Below are positions 17,409 to 25,257 of a DNA stretch of 46,131 nucleotides, piece after piece. Source of the stretch: an uncultured Xylophilus sp. (lineage in GTDB: Bacteria > Pseudomonadota > Gammaproteobacteria > Burkholderiales > Burkholderiaceae_C). Each line of letters starts with the position of its first letter. Within the stretch, counting starts at the first letter, position 1. The translations under genes and the position numbers were made by a program. The stretch spans positions 1 through 46,131 of the forward strand of contig CAJYQL010000056.1 of assembly GCA_913776965.1 (NCBI GenBank), in the 5' to 3' direction. Under the pieces are notes generated by a model that was not told the DNA's origin, made no database searches, and was given only the letters and a program-made list of their open reading frames with translations.

Positions 17409-17435
17409 GTGCCCGCCCTGCGCGGGCACTTTTTT
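17409..17435 (+). terminator. Rho-independent terminator after the PLD-type gene
   Basis: GTGCCCGC (17409-17416) pairs perfectly with GCGGGCAC (17422-17429) around a 5-nt loop and is followed by six T residues (17430-17435). It isolates the AEC transporter gene downstream. The rest of the 245-bp gap holds no gene that I can support. Confidence 0.88.
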
Positions 17436-17465
17436 GGGCGGTGCGCGCTGCGCGAGAATCCGGCG

Positions 17466-18419
17466 GTGTCCGCCGTCCTCGCCATCACCTTCCCGTTCTT
17501 CGCCCTGGTGCTGTGCGGCTATGCGGCGACCCGGCGCGGCATGCTGCTGCCCGCCGCGATCCAGGGGCTCAACGGCTTCGTGCTGTATTTCGCGCTGCCC
17601 TGCCTGCTCTACCGCTTCGGCGCCCGCACGCCGATCGGCCAACTGCTCGACGTGGGCAGCTTCGCGGTCTACCTCGGCTGCGCGCTCGTCATGGTCGCGC
17701 TGGCCGTGGCGCTTACCCGGCGCGGGCGGATCGGCTGGAACGACGCGGCTTTCGGCGCGCTGGTCGCCGCCTTTCCCAACACCGGCTTCATGGGCGTGCC
17801 GCTGCTCGCGACGCTGCTCGGCGCGGCGTCGGCCGGCCCGGTCATCCAGGCGGTCGCGATCGACATGGTGATCACCAGTTCGCTCTGCATCGCGCTGTCG
17901 CGGCTCGACGGTGCGGGCCGCCACGGCATGGCGGCGGCGCTGCGCCATGCGCTGCGCGGCATGGCCGGCAATCCGATGCCCTGGGCGATCGTGCTCGGCG
18001 GGCTGGCATCGGCCACCGGCGTGGCGCTGCCCGGTCCGGTGGACCGCACCGTCGCGCTGCTGGCCGAGGCCGCGACGCCGGTCGCGCTGTTCACCATCGG
18101 CGCGGTCCTGGCGCGTTCGCGCATGGATGCCGCGGCGCCGCTGCCGGCCGCCGAATGGCTGAGCGTGGTGGTGCTGAAGCTGTTCGTACATCCGCTGCTG
18201 GTGCTGGGCGCAGGCCGTGCGGCCATTGCGCTCGGGCTGCCGCTCGCGCCGCTGACGCTCACGGCCCTGGTGCTGGTGGCCGCGTTGCCGAGCGCCAGCA
18301 ACGTGTCGCTGCTGGCCGGGCGCTTCGGCGCCGACAACGGCCGGATCGCGCAGATTATCCTGGCCACTACCGCGCTCGCATTTCTGACCTTCTCCGCCGC
18401 GGTCGCGCTCATGGTCTGA
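17466..18419 (+). CDS. AEC-family (auxin efflux carrier-like) permease
   Basis: 317 residues with about ten hydrophobic helices in two five-helix halves, as in bacterial AEC carriers of the bile acid:sodium symporter-like fold. Hallmarks: LNGFVLYFALPCLLYRFGA in the first repeat, AAFPNTGFMGVPLLATLLG after the central loop (the conserved N-x-G-F/G-x-P element), and ALPSASNVSLLAGRFG in the last repeat. The start is the GTG at 17466. It lies 6 nt after a GAGAATC hexamer (17454-17459), the same spacing as argS, and opens directly into helix 1. Substrates of the family are small organic acids such as malonate or malate; this one is unassigned. Confidence 0.88.
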   Translation: MSAVLAITFPFFALVLCGYAATRRGMLLPAAIQGLNGFVLYFALPCLLYRFGARTPIGQLLDVGSFAVYLGCALVMVALAVALTRRGRIGWNDAAFGALVAAFPNTGFMGVPLLATLLGAASAGPVIQAVAIDMVITSSLCIALSRLDGAGRHGMAAALRHALRGMAGNPMPWAIVLGGLASATGVALPGPVDRTVALLAEAATPVALFTIGAVLARSRMDAAAPLPAAEWLSVVVLKLFVHPLLVLGAGRAAIALGLPLAPLTLTALVLVAALPSASNVSLLAGRFGADNGRIAQIILATTALAFLTFSAAVALMV

Positions 18420-18532
18420 GCGCGGCCGGCGCAACGTCCGTACGGCGCCGTGGGTTGATCGCGGCGCGTCGCGCGCGAGGGGCCAGAATGCCGGTCCGGT
18501 CACAGGGCCCGACGGGCCAGGGAGTCGCGGTC

Positions 18533-19438
18533 ATGGCTTTTTTCCTCCGGCGGCGTCTGGCCGTCCGCACCGTTCTGGGGGCCGGTCTCGCGGTCGCCGT
18601 CCCGCTCGCGTGGGCGCAGGCGCCCGCGGCGTCCTACGAGCCGTCGCGCGGCCAGGCCGGCAAGGATGTGATCTGGATCCCGACGCCCGATGCGGTGGTC
18701 GACCGGATGCTGCAGATGGCCGAGGTCCGCGCCGACGACCGGGTCTACGACCTCGGCTCCGGCGACGGCAAGATCGCGATCGCCGCCGGCCGCATCCACG
18801 GCGCCCGCGCCACCGGCCTCGAATTCAACCCGCAGATGGTCGAGCTGTCGCGCCGCCGCGCGCAGGAGGCGGGCGTGGCCGGCCGGGTCGATTTCGAGCG
18901 GGCCGACATCTTCGCGGCCGACTTCTCCAGCGCCAGCGTCGTCACGCTCTACCTGCTGCCGGCGCTCAATCTGCGGCTGCGGCCGGCGCTCTTCGCGCTG
19001 CGGCCCGGCACCCGCGTGGTTTCGCATTCGTTCGACATGGGCGACTGGCAGGCCGACGAGGTGGCGCGCTCGGGCGCGTCGGAGGTCTACCTGTGGCGCA
19101 TCCCGGCCAACGTGACCGGCCGCTGGCGCGTCGCCGCAGGGCCGTGGGCCGGCGCGCCGGAGCGGCTGCGCTTCACCCAGCGGTTCCAGGTGGTCGACGG
19201 CGAGGCGACCTTCGGCTCGCTCGACGCCGGCGCGATCCGGCCGGTGCTGAGCGGCGACCAGCTGCAGTTCGGCATCCGCGATGCAGACGGGCAGCTTACG
19301 GCCTGGTCGGGCCGGGTGGACGGCGACCGCATCACCGGCACCGTCACCCGTGCCGGCGCCGCACCGGTGGCGTTCGAGGCCGTGCGCACCGAGGGAAGGA
19401 CACCGATCGTCAGCAACGCCCCGGGCAGTCGCGAATGA
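18533..19438 (+). CDS. Methyltransferase-fold protein with a signal peptide
   Basis: 301 residues from the ATG at 18533, which has AGGGAG 8 nt upstream (an ATG at 18488 is an alternative). The N-terminus, FLRRRLAVRTVLGAG and a hydrophobic run ending AWAQA, is a clear export signal (cleavage near 28). Residues 40-200 form a class I SAM methyltransferase fold: motif I DLGSGDGK at 73-80, acidic end of strand 2 in GLEFNPQMVEL, ADIFAADFSSASVVTLYLLP for motif IV. Residues about 215-300 look like a small beta domain (FGIRDADGQLTAWSGRVDGD). SAM is not expected in the periplasm, so the catalytic role is unclear. The stop overlaps the permease start (ATGA). Confidence 0.8.
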   Translation: MAFFLRRRLAVRTVLGAGLAVAVPLAWAQAPAASYEPSRGQAGKDVIWIPTPDAVVDRMLQMAEVRADDRVYDLGSGDGKIAIAAGRIHGARATGLEFNPQMVELSRRRAQEAGVAGRVDFERADIFAADFSSASVVTLYLLPALNLRLRPALFALRPGTRVVSHSFDMGDWQADEVARSGASEVYLWRIPANVTGRWRVAAGPWAGAPERLRFTQRFQVVDGEATFGSLDAGAIRPVLSGDQLQFGIRDADGQLTAWSGRVDGDRITGTVTRAGAAPVAFEAVRTEGRTPIVSNAPGSRE

Positions 19439-20868
19439 GCGGCGCGCTGCAGACGCCGGCCCGCGCGGCCGGCCCGGGCGCGGACGCCCGCGAGGGTGCT
19501 GCGGCGGTCCGGCCGCAGCTGCGGATGCGCCATGCGGTCGCGATCATCGTCGGCGTGGCGATCGGCGCGGGCATCTTCAAGGCGCCTGCGCTGGTGGCGG
19601 CCAACGTGCCGTCGGCGGGCTGGCTGTTCGCGGTCTGGCTCGCGGGCGGCCTCGTCTCGATCGTCGGGGCGCTCTGCTACGCGGAGCTGTCGGCGGCCTA
19701 TCCGAGCCGCGGCGGCGAATACCACTTCCTGTCCCGCGCCTTCGGCCGCAGCACCGCGCTGGTCTATGCGTGGGCGCGCTTCTCGGTCATCACCACCGGC
19801 TCGGTCGCGCTGCTCGGCTTCGTCTTCGGCGACTACATGGCGCAGCTGCTGCCGCTCGGCGCCGGCGGCCCGGCGATCTATGCGGCGCTGGCGGTCGTCG
19901 CGCTGACGGCGGTCAACCTGCGCGGGCTGCGCGACAGCGCCTCCACCCAGGCCTGGCTCACCGCGGTGGAGGTTGGCGGGCTGGTGCTGATCGTGGTCGG
20001 CGCGCTATGGCTGTGGACCGGCGGCGGGCCGACGGCGCCGGTCGTGCCGGTCGTGCAGGCGCCCACCGGCGCAGGCGGGCTGGGCGGCATCGGCCTGGCG
20101 ATGGTGTTCGTGCTGCTGACCTTCGGCGGCTGGAACGACGCCGCCTGCATCAGCGCCGACCTGCCGCACCGCCGCAGCATCGTCTGGGCGCTGCTGCTGT
20201 CGGTGGGGCTGATCACTGCGCTCTATCTGCTGGTGAACTGGGCCTACTGGTACACGCTCGGGCTCGGCGGCATGGCCCGGTCCGACGCGGTCGCGACCGA
20301 CGTGCTGACCGTCGCCTTCGGCCCGGCGGCGGGCAAGCTGGTGGCGGCGATGGTGGCGGTCTCGGCCCTCACCTCGATCAACGCCACGCTGATCGTCGGC
20401 GCCCGCACCGCCAGCGCGCTGGGCCAGGACTGGCCGCGCCTGCAGGCGCTCGCGGCCTGGGATGCGGACCGCGGCGTGCCGCGCAACAGCTTTCTCGTGC
20501 AGGGCGTGCTGGCGCTGGCGCTGATCGCGCTCGGCGCGGCGTTCCAGGGCGGCTTCCGGGCGATGGTCGAGTACACCGCGCCGGTGTTCTGGCTGTTCTT
20601 CTTCCTCACCGGCGTGTCGCTGTTCCGGCTGCGGCAGATCGACGCCGGCCACGTGCGGCCGTTCCGGGTGCCCCTCTACCCGGTGCTGCCGGCGGTGTTC
20701 TGCGCCAGCAGCCTCTACATGCTCTGGTCGAGCCTGTCGTACGTGCGGTCGCAGCAGTTCGGCAGCTTCAATGCGGCTTGGGTCGGCGTGGCGGTGCTCG
20801 CCACCGGCGTGCTGCTGCTGGCGTGGATGCGGCGCTCGGTGGCGGCAGACGCACCGGCCGGGCCATAA
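19435..20868 (+). CDS. APC-superfamily amino-acid permease
   Basis: 477 residues with about twelve transmembrane helices. The first helix carries IIVGVAIGAGIFKAPALVA, the unwound GA-G-IF motif of APC transporters. Helix 3 (PSRGGEYHFLSRAFGRSTAL) and helix 6 (VFVLLTFGGWNDAACISADL) also fit the LAT/YcaM-like branch. The gene is translationally coupled to the exported methyltransferase-like protein. It ends 9 bp before a small open frame and 237 bp before trpG, but a CATAAT hexamer overlaps its stop, so trpG probably has its own promoter. The substrate is not predictable by eye. Confidence 0.88.
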   Translation: MSGALQTPARAAGPGADAREGAAAVRPQLRMRHAVAIIVGVAIGAGIFKAPALVAANVPSAGWLFAVWLAGGLVSIVGALCYAELSAAYPSRGGEYHFLSRAFGRSTALVYAWARFSVITTGSVALLGFVFGDYMAQLLPLGAGGPAIYAALAVVALTAVNLRGLRDSASTQAWLTAVEVGGLVLIVVGALWLWTGGGPTAPVVPVVQAPTGAGGLGGIGLAMVFVLLTFGGWNDAACISADLPHRRSIVWALLLSVGLITALYLLVNWAYWYTLGLGGMARSDAVATDVLTVAFGPAAGKLVAAMVAVSALTSINATLIVGARTASALGQDWPRLQALAAWDADRGVPRNSFLVQGVLALALIALGAAFQGGFRAMVEYTAPVFWLFFFLTGVSLFRLRQIDAGHVRPFRVPLYPVLPAVFCASSLYMLWSSLSYVRSQQFGSFNAAWVGVAVLATGVLLLAWMRRSVAADAPAGP

Positions 20869-20869
20869 T
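20864..20869 (+). promoter_or_regulatory. Probable -10 element (CATAAT) ahead of trpG
   Basis: CATAAT followed by C overlaps the TAA stop of the permease gene and lies 8 nt before the ATG of a 25-codon frame. This matches the spacing of other -10-to-ATG pairs in the window. It could drive trpGDC with a leader of about 230 nt. Confidence 0.4.
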
Positions 20870-20877
20870 CGGCGCCC

Positions 20878-20955
20878 ATGTCGTCCGCACAGCCGTCGCT
20901 TCTTCTTCCTGCGGTGCTCCCCCTTCGTCGGCGCTGGCGCAAGCCAGCCGCCTGA
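20878..20955 (+). CDS. Possible 25-residue leader peptide ahead of trpG
   Basis: ATG at 20878 to TGA at 20953-20955 encodes MSSAQPSLLLPAVLPLRRRW followed by RKPAA. It begins 8 nt after a good -10 hexamer, so it would be the first frame on the trpG transcript. It has only one Trp codon, so it is not a classical trp attenuator peptide. The remaining 150 bp to trpG hold no further gene; the stretch is GC-rich with short runs of C. Low confidence. Confidence 0.25.
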   Translation: MSSAQPSLLLPAVLPLRRRWRKPAA

Positions 20956-21105
20956 CCGACCCCTCGCGCCCCTGCGGCGCACCTCCCGCCCGCCCCGGAC
21001 GGCCCGCCATTGCGGCAGGCGCTCCCCGGTCCCGGCGCCTTTTCCCGACTCGCAAGCCTGCAGCCCCCGCCGCCCCTGGCGCGGACCTGCGCACCGGAGA
21101 ACCCC

Positions 21106-21684
21106 ATGCTGCTGATGATCGACAACTACGACAGCTTCACCTACAACATCGTCCAGTACTTCGGCGAACTCGGCGCATCGGTGACGGTGGTCCGCAACGA
21201 CGAGATCACCGTCGACGGCATCGCCGAGCGGATCGCCGCCGGCGTGGACCGGCTGGTCGTCTCGCCCGGGCCCTGCTCGCCGGCCGAGGCGGGCGTCTCG
21301 GTCGCCGCGATCCAGGCCTTCGCCGGCCGGTTGCCGATCCTCGGCGTCTGCCTGGGCCACCAGGCGATCGGCGCGGCCTTCGGCGGCCGGATCGTCCGGG
21401 CCGAGCAGCTGATGCACGGCAAGACCAGCGTCATCACCACCACGCAGAAGGGCGTGTTCGCCGGCCTGCCCGAGAAGTTCACCGTCAACCGCTACCACTC
21501 GCTGGCGATCGAGAAGACCGCGCCGCCCCCGGTGCTGGAGATCACCGCCTGGACCGACGACGGCGAGATCATGGGTGTGCGCCACAAGGAGCTGCCGATC
21601 GAAGGCGTGCAGTTCCACCCCGAGTCGATCCTGACCGAGCACGGTCACGCGATGCTCAAAAACTTCCTGGAGCAGACCGCCTGA
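21106..21684 (+). CDS. trpG: Anthranilate synthase component II (glutamine amidotransferase)
   Basis: 192-residue class I glutamine amidotransferase that feeds ammonia to TrpE for anthranilate formation from chorismate. The N-terminus [20 protein letters not shown] is diagnostic for TrpG/PabA. The catalytic nucleophile is Cys82 in GVCLGHQAI; His171 and Glu173 in FHPESIL complete the triad. GGAG lies about 9 nt before the ATG. PabA for folate is the alternative, but the next genes are trpD and trpC, so tryptophan synthesis is likely (the enzyme may serve both). trpE is not upstream. Confidence 0.96.
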   Translation: MLLMIDNYDSFTYNIVQYFGELGASVTVVRNDEITVDGIAERIAAGVDRLVVSPGPCSPAEAGVSVAAIQAFAGRLPILGVCLGHQAIGAAFGGRIVRAEQLMHGKTSVITTTQKGVFAGLPEKFTVNRYHSLAIEKTAPPPVLEITAWTDDGEIMGVRHKELPIEGVQFHPESILTEHGHAMLKNFLEQTA

Positions 21685-21701
21685 CCGCCGCGGCCTATCT
21701 G

Positions 21702-21753
21702 CTCTGTTTTCGATAGCTGCTGGCGCTTGTCCCCCCTGCGCTCGCGGCCTGAA
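21702..21753 (+). repeat. Dispersed intergenic repeat, copy C
   Basis: TTTTCGATAGCTGCTGGCGC then a CCCCCCTGCGC centre and GCGGCCTGAAA end. It fills most of the 99-bp trpG-trpD gap, within a presumed operon. Confidence 0.75.
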
Positions 21754-21783
21754 ACCTTCTCAAAAACCTGCCGGAGAGCGCCC

Positions 21784-22821
21784 ATGCCCATCACCCCCCA
21801 GGAAGCGCTGCAGCGCACCATCGAGCACCGCGAAATCTTCCACGACGAGATGCTGCACCTGATGCGGCTGATCATGCGCGGCGAGCTGTCGCCGGTCATG
21901 GCCGCGGCCATCCTGACCGGCCTGCGGGTGAAGAAGGAAACCATCGGCGAGATCACCGCCGCGGCGCAGGTGATGCGCGAGTTCTCGACCAAGGTCGAGG
22001 TGGCCGACACCCGCCACCTGGTCGACATCGTCGGCACCGGCGGCGACGGCTCGCACACCTTCAACATCAGCACCTGCGCGATGTTCGTCGCCGCCGCGGC
22101 CGGCGCCAAGGTCAGCAAGCACGGCGGCCGCAGCGTCAGCAGCAAGAGCGGCAGCGCCGACGTGCTGGAGGCGCTCGGCATCGACATCCAGCAGAGCCCG
22201 GCGGCGATCGCCCGCAGCATCGCCGAGGTCGGCATCGGCTTCATGTTCGCGCCCAACCACCATCCGGCGATGAAGAACGTCGCGCCGGTGCGCAAGGAGC
22301 TGGGCGTGCGCACGCTGTTCAACATCCTCGGGCCGCTCACCAACCCGGCCGGCGCGCCGAACATCCTGATGGGCGTGTTCCACGCCGACCTGGTCGGTAT
22401 CCAGGTGCGGGCGCTGCAGCGGCTCGGCGCCGCGCATGCGCTGGTGGTGTTCGGCAAGGACGGCCTGGACGAGGTGAGCCTGGGCGCCGCCACGCTGGTC
22501 GGCGAGCTGAAGGACGGCGTGGTCACCGAATACGAGATCCATCCGGAGGACTTCGGCCTCGCGATGGCGAGCAGCCGCTCCTTCAAGGTCGAGACGCCCG
22601 AGCAGTCGCAGCGCCTGCTGCGCGGCGTGCTCGACGGCAGCGAGACCGGCCCGGCGCGCGACATCGTGGCGCTGAACGCGGGCGCCGCGCTCTATGCCGC
22701 CGACGTGGCGCCGACGATCGCCGACGGCCTGGCACTGGCACGCCGCGCGATCGACAGCGGCGCGGCGACCGCCAAGCTGGCCGAACTGGTCGCGCGCCAG
22801 CCGCTGGCGGCGACCGCCTAA
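21784..22821 (+). CDS. trpD: Anthranilate phosphoribosyltransferase
   Basis: 345-residue enzyme that transfers phosphoribose from PRPP to anthranilate, the second committed step of tryptophan synthesis. Motifs: the PRPP/Mg site [34 protein letters not shown], and GPLTNPAG. The C-terminal region ends [20 protein letters not shown]. The ATG at 21784 has GGAG about 10 nt upstream; an in-frame start at 21727 would use sequence derived from the repeat. trpC follows 11 bp later. Confidence 0.97.
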   Translation: MPITPQEALQRTIEHREIFHDEMLHLMRLIMRGELSPVMAAAILTGLRVKKETIGEITAAAQVMREFSTKVEVADTRHLVDIVGTGGDGSHTFNISTCAMFVAAAAGAKVSKHGGRSVSSKSGSADVLEALGIDIQQSPAAIARSIAEVGIGFMFAPNHHPAMKNVAPVRKELGVRTLFNILGPLTNPAGAPNILMGVFHADLVGIQVRALQRLGAAHALVVFGKDGLDEVSLGAATLVGELKDGVVTEYEIHPEDFGLAMASSRSFKVETPEQSQRLLRGVLDGSETGPARDIVALNAGAALYAADVAPTIADGLALARRAIDSGAATAKLAELVARQPLAATA

Positions 22822-22832
22822 CATCCCTGCCT

Positions 22833-23624
22833 ATGTCCGACATCCTGAACCAGATCATCGACGTCAAACGCACCGAGATCGCCGCCGCCCGCAAGCGCCG
22901 GCCGCTCGAGGCGGTGCGCGCCGACGCCGAATCCCGCGTGCTGACCCGCGACTTCCTCGGCGCGCTGCGCGGCAAGATCGCCGCGGGCGACGCCGCCGTG
23001 ATCGCCGAGGTGAAGAAGGCGAGCCCGTCCAAGGGCGTGCTGCGTGCCGACTTCGTTCCCGCCGACATCGCGCAGAGCTACGCCGAGCACGGCGCGGCCT
23101 GCCTGTCGGTGCTGACCGACCGCCAGTTCTTCCAGGGCGAGCCCGACTTCCTGAAGCAGGCGCGCGCCTCCTGCGACCTGCCGGTGCTGCGCAAGGACTT
23201 CATGGTCGAGGCCTACCAGGTCTACGAGGCCCGCGCGATGGGCGCCGACGCGATCCTGCTGATCGCGGCTGTCCTCGACGATGCGCAGATGGCCGACCTG
23301 GAGGCGATCGCCCACGGCCTCGACATGGCGGTGCTGGTCGAGGTGCACGACCGCGACGAACTGCAGCGGGCGCTGAAGCTGCGCACGCCGCTGGTCGGCA
23401 TCAACAACCGCAACCTGCGGACCTTCGAGGTCACGCTCGACACCACGCTGGGCATGCTGGCCGACGTGCCGGCCGACCGGCTGCTGGTGACCGAGTCCGG
23501 CATCCTGGGGCGGGCCGACGTGCAGCGCATGCGCGACGCCGGCGTCCATGCCTTCCTGGTCGGCGAGGCATTCATGCGCGCGCCGGAGCCGGGCGAGGCG
23601 CTGGCGGCCCTGTTCGGCCGCTGA
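22833..23624 (+). CDS. trpC: Indole-3-glycerol phosphate synthase
   Basis: 263-residue TIM-barrel enzyme that closes the indole ring from CdRP. Family motifs: [16 protein letters not shown] at the N-terminus, [14 protein letters not shown] (catalytic Lys on strand 1), [19 protein letters not shown] (strand 3, catalytic Lys), [12 protein letters not shown] (strand 6) and [11 protein letters not shown] (strand 7). It is monofunctional with no TrpF fusion. The trpG-trpD-trpC order with 11-99 bp gaps indicates one operon. Confidence 0.97.
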   Translation: MSDILNQIIDVKRTEIAAARKRRPLEAVRADAESRVLTRDFLGALRGKIAAGDAAVIAEVKKASPSKGVLRADFVPADIAQSYAEHGAACLSVLTDRQFFQGEPDFLKQARASCDLPVLRKDFMVEAYQVYEARAMGADAILLIAAVLDDAQMADLEAIAHGLDMAVLVEVHDRDELQRALKLRTPLVGINNRNLRTFEVTLDTTLGMLADVPADRLLVTESGILGRADVQRMRDAGVHAFLVGEAFMRAPEPGEALAALFGR

Positions 23625-23633
23625 ACGAACTTA

Positions 23634-23686
23634 CTACCGAAACGATAGCGCCCTGCGCAGGCAGGGCGGGCGCAGGAGCCCGATTT
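23634..23686 (+). repeat. Dispersed intergenic repeat, copy D
   Basis: CTACCGAAACGATAGCGCCC, then CTGCGCAGG, GGGCGGGCGCAGGAG and CCGATTT. It occupies the trpC-ung gap. Its AGGAG lies 10 nt before the ung ATG and is the only Shine-Dalgarno candidate for that gene. Confidence 0.8.
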
Positions 23687-23688
23687 CC

Positions 23689-24423
23689 ATGCAAAACGAC
23701 GCCCCCGCCGACCAGTTGCGTTCCGCCGACCCCGCCGACTGGCCGGTCGCCCCCGGCTGGCAGCCGCTGGTCGACGACTTCTTCGGCAGCCTGCCGGGCC
23801 AGACGCTGCTGTCCTTCCTGCAGGCCCGGCTCGACGCCGGCGCCACCATCTTCCCGCCGCAGCCGCTGCGGGCGCTGGAGCTCACGCCGCCGGAGCAGGT
23901 GCGGGTCGTGATCCTCGGCCAGGACCCGTACCACGGCCGCGGCCAGGCCGAGGGGCTGGCCTTCTCGGTCGCGCCGGGCGTGGCGCTGCCGCCGTCGCTG
24001 CGCAACATCTTCAAGGAGCTGCAGCGCGACCTGGGCACGCCGCCGCCCGCCTTCCCGGTGCCGGGCGGCAGCCTTGCCAAATGGGCGACCGGCGGCGTGC
24101 TGCTGCTCAACACCTGCCTGACGGTGGAGGAGGGCAAGCCCGCCAGCCACGCCGGCAAGGGTTGGGAAATCCTGACCGACGCGGTGATCCGCGCCGTGGC
24201 CGAGGGCGACCATCCGGTCGTCTTCATGCTGTGGGGCTCGCACGCCCAGAGCAAGCGCGCGCTGATCGACGCCACCCGCCACCGGGTGCTGACGGCCAAC
24301 CATCCGTCGCCGCTGTCGGCCCTGCGCCCGCCGGTGCCGTTCATCGGTTGCGGCCATTTCTCGCAGGCGCGGGAATGGCGGGAGTTGCACGGCAGGCCGG
24401 GCGCGGCCGACAAGACCGCTTGA
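23689..24423 (+). CDS. ung: Uracil-DNA glycosylase (family 1)
   Basis: Removes uracil from DNA as the first step of base excision repair. 244 residues from the ATG at 23689. The water-activating loop VILGQDPYHGRGQAEGLAFS carries catalytic Asp79. LLLNTCLTV gives the uracil-binding Asn/Phe region, VFMLWGSHAQ is the conserved strand, and the minor-groove loop HPSPLSALR contains His205. The N-terminal 20 residues are variable. Frames further upstream cross the dispersed repeat and are unlikely to be translated. Confidence 0.96.
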   Translation: MQNDAPADQLRSADPADWPVAPGWQPLVDDFFGSLPGQTLLSFLQARLDAGATIFPPQPLRALELTPPEQVRVVILGQDPYHGRGQAEGLAFSVAPGVALPPSLRNIFKELQRDLGTPPPAFPVPGGSLAKWATGGVLLLNTCLTVEEGKPASHAGKGWEILTDAVIRAVAEGDHPVVFMLWGSHAQSKRALIDATRHRVLTANHPSPLSALRPPVPFIGCGHFSQAREWRELHGRPGAADKTA

Positions 24424-24435
24424 ATCGAACGATTC
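24422..24435 (+). promoter_or_regulatory. Perfect palindrome upstream of the antitoxin gene, candidate operator
   Basis: GAATCG and CGATTC are perfect inverted arms separated by AA. They overlap the ung stop and sit just upstream of a TAAACT hexamer (24439-24444), a possible -10. The antitoxin ATG follows 25 nt later. Phd/YefM antitoxins usually bind such palindromes to repress their own operon. The operator role is inferred. Confidence 0.5.
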
Positions 24436-24469
24436 GACTAAACTGAACGGTCATTGCGGGAGACCCACC

Positions 24470-24721
24470 ATGCAGACGATGACCGCCAACCAAGCCAAGA
24501 CCCAGTTCGGCGCCTTCGTGGACATGGCGCAGAAGGAGCCGGTCCGGGTGCTGCGCCACGAACGGGTCGTGGGGGTGCTGGTATCGCCCTCCGACTACGA
24601 GGCGATGCGCGCCTTCTATGCCGACCGGCTGGCCCGCACGCTCGACCGCACGGCCGCCGCGGCCGAGGCCGCCGGCCTGACGGACGGGCAGATCGACGCA
24701 CTGCTCGCCGATGAAAGCTGA
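24470..24721 (+). CDS. Type II antitoxin, Phd/YefM family
   Basis: 83 residues. MTANQAKTQFGAFVDMAQKE, then PVRVLRHERVVGVLVSPSDYE is the Phd/YefM DNA-binding and dimerisation fold. The C-terminal 35 residues (an Ala-rich helix and [15 protein letters not shown]) would be the toxin-neutralising tail. GGGAG lies about 9 nt before the ATG at 24470. It overlaps the PIN toxin gene by 11 nt, the usual antitoxin-first order. Confidence 0.88.
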   Translation: MQTMTANQAKTQFGAFVDMAQKEPVRVLRHERVVGVLVSPSDYEAMRAFYADRLARTLDRTAAAAEAAGLTDGQIDALLADES

Positions 24722-25157
24722 TGCGTTGCGGGTCGTCGTCGATACGAATGTCCTGATCAGCGCCGCACTCTCCCGGACCGCACCGGCTGCGCGCATCGTG
24801 CGGCACTGCCTGGCGCAAGGCCGGCTGCTGTTCTCCGATGCGACCTTCGCGGAACTGTCGACCCGCCTGTGGCGGCCGAAGTTCGACCGCTATCTGAGCA
24901 TCGAGGACCGCAAGCAGATCCTGCACGACGTCGGTGCCGTGGGCATTTGGGTCGATGTGCCGCCGGCGACCGCGGCCCGGCGCTTCAGCCGCGACCCGGA
25001 CGACGACAAGTTCCTGCAGGTGGCGCTGGCCGGCGACGCGCAGTGGCTGGTCTCGGGCGACGGCGACCTGCTCGACCTGCGCTGGCCGCCCCCGCCGGTG
25101 GTGGCGTCGCCGGCCGATGCCTGGGCCGCATGGTCTGCGCCGGCCACCGGGTCTTGA
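24711..25157 (+). CDS. PIN-domain toxin of a toxin-antitoxin pair
   Basis: 148-residue PIN-fold ribonuclease of the COG1569-type 'toxin component, PIN family'. The acidic site is visible: Asp11 in [11 protein letters not shown], Glu48 in FAELSTRLW, Asp97-99 in [12 protein letters not shown], and Asp117/Asp119 in SGDGDLLDL. In this family the nuclease cuts RNA and is held in check by the partner antitoxin. The TGA at 25155-25157 lies inside the -35 element of the htpG promoter. The module sits between the core genes ung and htpG, which suggests later acquisition, although base composition matches the neighbours. Confidence 0.88.
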   Translation: MKADALRVVVDTNVLISAALSRTAPAARIVRHCLAQGRLLFSDATFAELSTRLWRPKFDRYLSIEDRKQILHDVGAVGIWVDVPPATAARRFSRDPDDDKFLQVALAGDAQWLVSGDGDLLDLRWPPPPVVASPADAWAAWSAPATGS

Positions 25158-25181
25158 AGAGCGCCGCTGCCGTCCCCACAT
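25153..25181 (+). promoter_or_regulatory. Sigma32-type heat-shock promoter of htpG
   Basis: CTTGAA (25153-25158) and CCCCACAT (25174-25181) are 15 nt apart. They match the heat-shock consensus CTTGAAA and CCCCATNT closely. They lie about 75 nt upstream of the htpG ATG. The -35 hexamer overlaps the stop codon of the PIN toxin gene. Confidence 0.75.
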
Positions 25182-25257
25182 CGCCGTGTCGCCTGCGGCA
25201 CCGCCTGCCGGGCGCCGCATTCCTCCGTTTTCGCCATCCGCTTCCAACCGAACAGCC

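Noticed and set aside
20878-20955. Classical trp attenuator peptide
   Set aside because: Only one Trp codon, and no convincing terminator/antiterminator pair with a T-tract before trpG. It is kept only as a low-confidence small frame.
24420-24444. TTGAAT...TAAACT as a standard sigma70 promoter of the antitoxin gene
   Set aside because: The spacer is only 13 nt, too short for a normal sigma70 promoter. Only the TAAACT hexamer and the palindrome are kept as tentative signals.
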